64,000 nucleotides of DNA from Phoenix dactylifera (taxonomy: Eukaryota > Streptophyta > Magnoliopsida > Arecales > Arecaceae): positions 6,829,241 through 6,893,240 of the forward strand of contig NC_052400.1 of the NCBI RefSeq assembly GCF_009389715.1, given 5' to 3'. The translations under genes and the position numbers were made by a program. A model generated the notes under the pieces. It saw only the letters and a program-made list of their open reading frames with translations. It did not search any database and had not been told where the DNA came from. Below, piece after piece: positions 57,353 through 64,000 of the stretch. Numbering within the stretch: the stretch's first letter is position 1; every line of letters begins with the position of its first letter.

Positions 57353-58486
57353 ATGGAGCGCAAGAACTCCTTCCGAGGTCTCCCTCGAATCTCTCTAAAT
57401 CCCTCTCTTCTCCTCTCTCATTTGGGCTCTCTGATATCCTCTTCTTCGGTTACAGGGATCCAGGGTGCGATCTCGCGGATAAACCCGGAGCTACTGAGGA
57501 GCGTCATCACCTCCGGCACGGCGGCGAAGGGCGGACCGGAGGCGAGATCGCCGCCGGGAGCCGCCGCCTTCCGGCATGCTACTGCGCCGCTGCCGGTGAT
57601 GACCTCTGCTTTCAGGTGACTCCGTTATCTAGAAGATCTTAGTGCAAATTCTTCAATATCATCAACTAGCAATAACTAAAAATAGGAATGCCTCGTTGTT
57701 GTAGATCGGGTTCCAAGGGGACGGCGCCGTTAACTATCTTCTACAACGGCACGGTCGCCGTCTTCGATCTTCCTCAAGATAAGGTTCGCTGAAACATTTC
57801 CCTTCCATCTTTTTCGCCTTGCGCTTCTATAAGTAGTACTTGGAATTTTCTTTCGGTCTAGGCGGAAACTATACTGAAGCTGGCGGAGAAAGGGAACGTC
57901 GGCGGCGTCGTGGAAGCGTCCGATCCGACGTCGGCGTCAGGTCACCAAGAGGATCTACTGGTGAAACTAAACGGAGGTGAGCCAGCTTTTTCAAAACTAT
58001 TGCATATTTGCAAGGATTCGTTTGGTTAGCGAAGTGGAGGGGAAAAGTGGCGTTAATAGAAAAATATTAAAAAAAATTCCTATTTTTGGTTAAAATTTTC
58101 AGAACAAAAGAGATAAAAAAAGTAATTTTTTTTATAAAAATATTTTTTTGATTTTTTATAAAAAAATCATATGGAATATGAGAGAGTCTAATCTTTACTA
58201 TTTTTTCAAAATTATTTTAAGCTTTTAGATAAAATGTGATAAGGTATTTTGTATTAAAAATATAATAGGTATTTTATACAAGCTCAACCAAATATAAGCT
58301 ACTCCAAAATATATCATTTTTCACCAATTAAATATGTAAAAATTATTTTTCTAAATATCATACATCTATTTTATAAAACAATATTTTAATAATTTTCTTT
58401 TTTCTCGAACTAAATGAGTCCCGAAAACTTTCTCAAGCTTGCTCACATAGAAGAGAGAACATGGTGTTACGGTACACAAACAGTTG

Positions 58487-58542
<56 letters not shown>

Positions 58543-58712
58543 TTTGGGGTTAAATCACTGGCTCATACTCTACATACGATGATTAAAGCATTAATATATG
58601 ATGGTGGGGAAAGTGATGTGTGGTATCTGAAACGGGTACTATTGGAAGCAGAGCTCCTGCCTATCGCCAGGAAGAAGTCATTAGAGCGCTTCTTTGCCAA
58701 GCGGAAGGAAAG
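57353..58712 (+). CDS. TIFY9: JAZ/TIFY jasmonate repressor, JAZ10/TIFY9-like (3' exon not found)
   Basis: Five exons: 57353-57377, 57456-57615, 57705-57783, 57862-57976 and 58652-58712. Their phases agree at every junction, giving 146 codons so far. The N-terminus, MERKNSFRGIQGAISRINPE then LLRSVI, corresponds to the cryptic MYC-interacting region found in JAZ10. The TIFY/ZIM domain is PLTIFYNGTVAVFDLPQDKA and ETILKLAE, split between exons 3 and 4. Exon 5 encodes LPIARKKSLERFFAKRKER, the first part of the Jas motif, and ends exactly where JAZ genes carry the Jas intron. The protein would repress MYC factors in the nucleus until jasmonoyl-isoleucine drives its recognition by COI1. The final exon (x5-PY end) was not found up to 64000; it may lie further on. 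Intron retention would end the protein at 58767. The N-terminus is shorter than in the Arabidopsis protein. The symbol is by family resemblance. Confidence 0.88.
58014..58422. mobile_element. Possible MITE in JAZ10-like intron 4
   Basis: GGATTCGTTTGGTTAGCGA on the left and, read inward, GGGACTCATTTAGTTCGAG on the right form imperfect inverted repeats around 400 bp of AT-rich sequence. No clear target duplication. Confidence 0.45.
58490..58540. repeat. TA dinucleotide microsatellite
   Basis: About 25 TA units in intron 4 of the JAZ10-like gene, 112 bases before the exon 5 acceptor. Likely polymorphic in length. Confidence 0.95.
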
Positions 58713-61700
58713 GTATGCATGGCTTTGCTCTCCGTTGCTTGTGAGGTCTTTCCTCTCCTTCTTTTAATTCGATTTGGGAGTGCTCCCGTGCTAACAAATA
58801 AATACCTCCCCCCGTCATCCTCCTTTTTATGTCCTCCCTGCTTCTCGACGCGGCGCGTGGGTCGTCGTTCGCTGCTCTCCCGTCGTCGTTGGTAAACGTA
58901 GGTGAACATTCTCCGTTCTTTTTCATTTCCACAGTTCCAAAAGATAAAAATTCCTGAAATTTATCAGAAAATCACAAAATCTTAATATTTTTGAAACTAC
59001 TTGAGTTTTCTACGACAGTGGGCTCGGACAACGACTGTTCCAATTAATTTATTAATTTTGACTTTATTGGTGAAAATGTAAACAAGAGACTGAAAAGACT
59101 AAGACAAAATTTTGGATTTAAAATATAAGGAATAATATTTAAAATATTAGTTTTTTTTTTTAATTTATAATGCCGACAACGTTTAACTAGTGGTTTCATT
59201 TTTTTAAAATTATTTACTCTTTATATTAGTGGATAAGTTTTGCAACTTCTTATAAATTACAGTCTTGACTTTGGAAGGTTCGTTGAGGATGTTTTATTAA
59301 ATTAATTATTTTTCATTACAATGCTTTTAGCATGCGATTAATAATTGAGCTGTGCACGTACGTACATTACGTGTACGTACATTACGTGCCAGATTCAAAT
59401 ACCCAAAACGATGCCCAACTTGTTTCTAATTATTTTTTTTTTGTCCCCCATCAACCAACAACTTATTTATAATATATTTCTTAAATATCTGATGCATTTG
59501 AAATTTGGGTCTTAGTTTGGGATACATTAAAATATTCATGGAGTTAGGATCCTCTGTGGTCCAAAGGAGTGCTGGAGATGGTCCAGTTGTGAATCAAACC
59601 TATATAGTACAACCCCAATGGGAGATGATTCCGATTTAGACCCCTTAGTCTTGTCCTTTTGGCATGAATAGGACTCTACGATCAGTTTGAGGCTAAAAAT
59701 TAAGATTCAGGGGTTCGAGTGCAGGTCCCCTCGCAATCCCAGATTGAGCTAGATGAAAGATATAGTTATCAATCATCAGCCCATGCAGCATGCTCCATGC
59801 TATCCTTGGCTTGTATATTTGCTTGCCCTTCCCATGATATATGGATAGTTAGTGATTGATAATTTGACTTTTCCAGTTCAATCTTGATCTGTAGAGGATA
59901 CAAACTTTCTTAGATGAACATGTTGGATCTTCTTTTACCCAACCAACATTTTGAATTAAAACTCTTAACTCTTACTTTTTATCTTATTTTTTACTCTTTT
60001 TCTTCTTCCTTTTTTTTTTGGTGTGTATGTGTGTGGTGTATAATAGCGGAACTTATGTCTGATCAACTTAGACTTCCTGTTAGAGATAAGTAAGGGCGGC
60101 AATTAGGTTAGGTCGAATAAGATACGGATCAGGTCGGATACATGATACATGAAAAATCTACCAATTTGAACTTGACCTATTTAATATCAAAAGTCCATAT
60201 CCAAATATGACCAGTTTATTAAATAGGTAATCTAGTTCGATCTAGAATGACTTGAAATAAGTTAAACAGGTTAGATACTTAAGCATTAGCACTCTTAGAG
60301 ATAACCTTCGAGTCAAAATCCACTCCACAGAGCACTTATATCGACTAGGGCATGGTCATGTAGGCTTCTATTGTGGTTTAGGAATGGATTCTACCTACCC
60401 TAATATCACAAAGGATGAGAGCATTAAGTCGTGCGATTTGTTTTGCATGTATAAAACTTACTGTTAGATGAAGCTAATGTCTGAAATAGAAGCCTTATAG
60501 AGATCAACATAATTGCTCATTTGGAGCGTTAACTATAACTTTTCAGATCTATTGAAGTCCCATTTCTTTTAAGTGTGGGTCCATAAGCCTACATGATGTG
60601 GTGAGGGAGTCTTGTGTCGCCTGCTAATGAAGATTCAATGTATCAGCTTTAGAAAATTATATCCAGTTTGAAAGAAGATAACTATGTCCCAACTCTTTTT
60701 TTTGTGCATGTAGGCTGACCGTGTGGCAACTTTACAAAAAGGCAGAGCGTGAAGTGAGCACGGCATTGGTGAAGGAGACAAAGACAATAATAGCTGCCTA
60801 ACTATATGTCTAGGCAATCACGAGGGACTTCTCTGCACTTTTCTTATCCTAAAGTTCCTAAGAACAATGATCTATGGGTTTGTTTGGGGGTTTACTTGAG
60901 ATTTTCTGTTATACATACATGTAAAAAGGGCATGCTGGTACAATTTAAGTAGACTCAAAATTGTATCTTTAATTAAAAGAATATCTGGTACCGAGTCACT
61001 ACAACAATGTGGTCTATTTGATGTTTCAAAAAAAGGATCAGTACAAGTACTTTGTTTTACTACATTTATCCATCAACTTCGCTGGGGGTATGCCTTCGCA
61101 ATTTCTGTTATGACGCTTTTTATTAACATCAAAATACTATATTTTTGTTATATTTATAAATGTAACAATAGATTTATTTTAGTAAATGTCATGACAAATC
61201 TATTGTTCATCACAATCTTACTCTTGCACTTATATTTTTTAAAAAAAATTCACGTACCCATTTTTTTTTTCTTTCACGTGGGACGGATGATCCATACTCT
61301 TCCTATATATAGATCCTTTCTATATGGCCCCAAATGCCTCCTCTTCTTCTCTTCCCTCCATTTTGGCACCGCTCGTTTTCGCTACTCGCAACTGTTGGAC
61401 TAACTGGGACCTAAAGGTAGCACGTGCTCTCGATGTCCTCTCTCATGCTATCGTCCCTTGTTTTTTTTCGTTCTTTGTTGCTACTGAATATGTAATCAAA
61501 CCTTGGATTCAAACTGTGTATTGATTGCTTGTTGAATTAGAATAAATACAGTTAGTCATCAATCTGCTTGGACAAAAATAGCAAGGCGACATCATGGTGG
61601 GGTTATATCTCTTTTTGGGTTGATATCATGATGAGAGATATCATGTGAGGATTAGCTAAAAAGACTCAAAATTTTTATATTCAATTAATTATAAATGTCA

Positions 61701-64000
61701 TAATCAATTGAGAGAGATAGAGAGAGTAAAGTTTAAGGCAAAAGGGGCGAGTCGCTGAGGGTGACAATTGGAGAAAAGGAGCAGAGGGCTAGTGAGCTTG
61801 ATATTGAATTATCTCTAGGTGTCCATAGCAATGACCGTCGGGACCAAGAACTTGAATGTCACCATGATGGCATCTTCCTTGGCAAATCATAACAATGACG
61901 AGCAAGTGGCGCCAGAGGCACCCATGGTTGTGTTCTTACACCTCCGTAGGGGTTGTCGCTTGAAGATCCAACTTCTACATGACCCAGACTTTCTAGCCAG
62001 TTCAATGCTAGACTAAGGGTGGTCCACAGGCTGATCTTGCACTTGAATAGCAAACAAGGCAGAGCCTATTCAAACACGAAGGAGGTGGACTTTGCCTTCT
62101 CCTCAAACTCTAATCAAAAGGGGGGGGGGGGATGTGGATGTGGACTTCGCCACTTATAGATCCCTACTCCCACCCTCTTAGGCACCATGACCTTGATCAC
62201 CGTCACCCAAAAGGGAGCAAAGTTTTTATCCAAGCCTTGCCGCATATGGCCCTTATGCCATGACACCTCAATTATGATAATGACGTAGTAGGTGATCGAG
62301 GTAGGATCTCGTAGAGAACCACCATCTCGAAAATCTCTCCTATTTTCTGGTCGTCCTGCCGGTCCTACAATCAATTGAGCCTCAATGACATGGGGAGCAA
62401 AGCTGGAGCCTCGGTCTTTAGCTAGCAGGCCTAGGTTTGAAATGAGCCATAATCTCCCTTGAATTTCTTATTTTCGTTTCTTTTCTCTTTTCTTTCCAAT
62501 TGCCCGTCGTCGCCGGTCACTCACTATTGCCTATCATCGTTGTAGACCATAGCCCTCTAGCCACTACCACTGCGCAGCCTTAGAACTACCTTCCTTTTTC
62601 TTTGTTTTGAAAGGGCCTTGAAGGGTTCTTCCCTTTGTTCTCTCTGTATCTCTTTCTCTCTCTTCTTTCTCTTTATATTTAGGTGGACCTTGGCAAAGGG
62701 TTCCTTTCTCTCTCTTTCTCTCTCTTCTCTCTCTGTGCTCCCAATCAACCCTAGTAGAGGGTTCTGGACCGACTTGGCAACTGTCCATCAGGTTGGCCTC
62801 CAATTTGGCCTTTGTCACCATCCTTGGACCCTATCATTGACAACCCCTATTATGTTACCTTTGCCCTAATTAGATACTTATTTCTTTATTTGAAAAGTAG
62901 GCTTGCCAAATCAGACCCATTCGGGCCATCAAATGCTACCACCCAATCAACCTTGTTCCACCTCCACAGCTTCCTCATAGTTTTCCATCATTGCCCTTAT
63001 TCACTATGCAAATCCCCTCTAATGTTCGGTCTTGATTTTGTGTGGGGGCGCAATCGTTCGGGCAAGAAGATGCTTAGCAAGGAGTTTTGCACTCTCATCT
63101 TTAAATCGAGGTAAAACCCTGACCTTTTTATTTTTTTTATTTTTGAATTAGCGTAGGATAAGAAAATCTAGGATTAGGGGTGAATTGGACATTAAAACTC
63201 CTAATTCAAGAAATTAGTGAGTAACTGATTGATTAATTAATATTGCTGGTGGTTGATCGAAGACAAGTTGGCTCTGTATTGATATTAAATTAATTGGACA
63301 TTTTAGGAGTGTAATTGGATTGATATTGATATTAAATTAATTGGATATTTTAGGAATCACCATGATTGATAAATGTTGTACCTTGATTTCTGCTGCAGGT
63401 AGAGGTAACAATCTCTACACATAATTACTTGTGTATCATATACCGATATTTTTGGTTGCACGAAATATGATGCCATTGCTTTGAAATTAGGCAAGGAACG
63501 TAGTGTTAAATTATATTTTATTTGATAAGTATAAAATTGAATAACTAGATGGTTGGATAGGAGGTATTTGGACTAGTCTCGTAATATAAATAGTTGCCAT
63601 AGGGTAAAGTGTAGGTATTATGGATGGCTGCCATGGGCTAATATGTAGATATTATGGATACCCTCACCTCATACAGAAATGTGGTATTGTGGTTTTTTAT
63701 TCACGGGCTAGAGCATGACCTGGGTTACTCCAAAACTGGAAAACTAACTATATTGGATCCGGATGGTATTAATGAGAAATAAAAAGCTACTTGAATCCAC
63801 TGTTGAATAAAAAGATTTAAATGATAATATATAATATGTCATTTTTAACAGAATAGTTATTTGATGATATATGATGTATATATGTGTATATCAGTTTGTT
63901 TGAGCAGGGCTGGATAGTTAGACTGTAATTGATACCAATCAAATGACTAAAATTTGTAATTGGGTAACTCTTGTTTTTGGTTAGTGATGAAATTATTTTA
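58713..64000. other. Jas intron and/or intergenic DNA
   Basis: If the last JAZ exon lies beyond the window, this is all intron; otherwise it is 3' flank. I found no reading frame with a domain. 60080-60260 has GGTCGGATAC/GACCTATTT-type words of an eroded hAT element. 62590-62740 is a CTCTCT-rich tract. 63277-63355 contains TTGATATTAAATTAATTGGA twice, 47 bases apart. Around 63595-63660 is another loose duplication (GTAGGTATTATGGATGG, GTAGATATTATGGAT). ORFs at 61110, 61819, 62618 and 62812 show nothing recognisable. Confidence 0.45.

Noticed and set aside
58652..58895. Exon candidate TTCCAAAAGATAA after the acceptor-like site near 58934 as the last JAZ exon
   Set aside because: It would be in phase but ends after three residues without the Pro-Tyr end of the Jas motif; no independent support.
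1..64000. tRNA, rRNA or snoRNA genes
   Set aside because: I saw no A/B-box pair in a cloverleaf context, no 5S-type internal control region and no rRNA-like sequence; the tRNA-like words at 8061 and 24884 are retrotransposon primer sites.

Overview
This is plant nuclear DNA: AT-rich sequence, GT-AG introns of up to 4.4 kb, plant-specific gene families (JAZ/TIFY, CYSTM) and nested plant transposons. Nothing in it is bacterial or organellar. A monocot such as a palm would fit the gene and repeat content, but the sequence alone does not prove a species.

I can assemble four host genes by reading exons across splice sites. (1) A gene at 18472-25531 (+) has three exons, encodes 182 residues and ends in a C-x2-C-x12-C-x2-C zinc ribbon like that of GL2-interacting repressors. 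(2) A CYSTM gene at 30375-34833 (+) has a proline-rich body and a Cys-rich tail, and its first intron uses a GC donor. (3) A single-exon acidic protein at 40101-40661 (-) carries a CHZ-like H2A.Z chaperone motif. (4) A JAZ10/TIFY9-type jasmonate repressor starts at 57353 (+); five exons are visible through the first part of the Jas motif, and the last short exon is not found before the window ends. A fifth coding region, a MYB/SANT-like ORF on the minus strand, is split in two by a retrotransposon.

Most of the rest is mobile DNA, much of it definable to the base. An Athila-type LTR element (5674-15313) has 2.38-kb LTRs about 1.2% diverged, a CCTAC target duplication and a tRNA-Asp primer site, but only gag-pro. 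A 438-bp TRIM (24745-25182) lies 25 bp upstream of exon 3 of gene 1. Three hAT-type elements with 8-bp target duplications lie at 27339-28216, 32099-32768 and 39032-39335. A nested complex fills 41809-51829: an old minus-strand Tat-like LTR element with gag and an antisense Transposase_28 ORF but no pol, into which a 5'-truncated LINE (42852-44269) and a CACTA element (48605-50305) have inserted.

Local repeats include a 138-bp AT-rich satellite (4490-5061), a degenerate ACACAGTTAA array (5181-5392), an array of quasi-palindromes (16020-16445), a large duplication inside intron 2 of gene 1, and homopolymer/dinucleotide tracts. The remaining intergenic DNA (1-4.4 kb, 16.9-18.4 kb, 25.5-27.3 kb, 34.8-39 kb, 51.8-57 kb, 58.8-64 kb) shows only short ORFs without recognisable domains and eroded repeat fragments.
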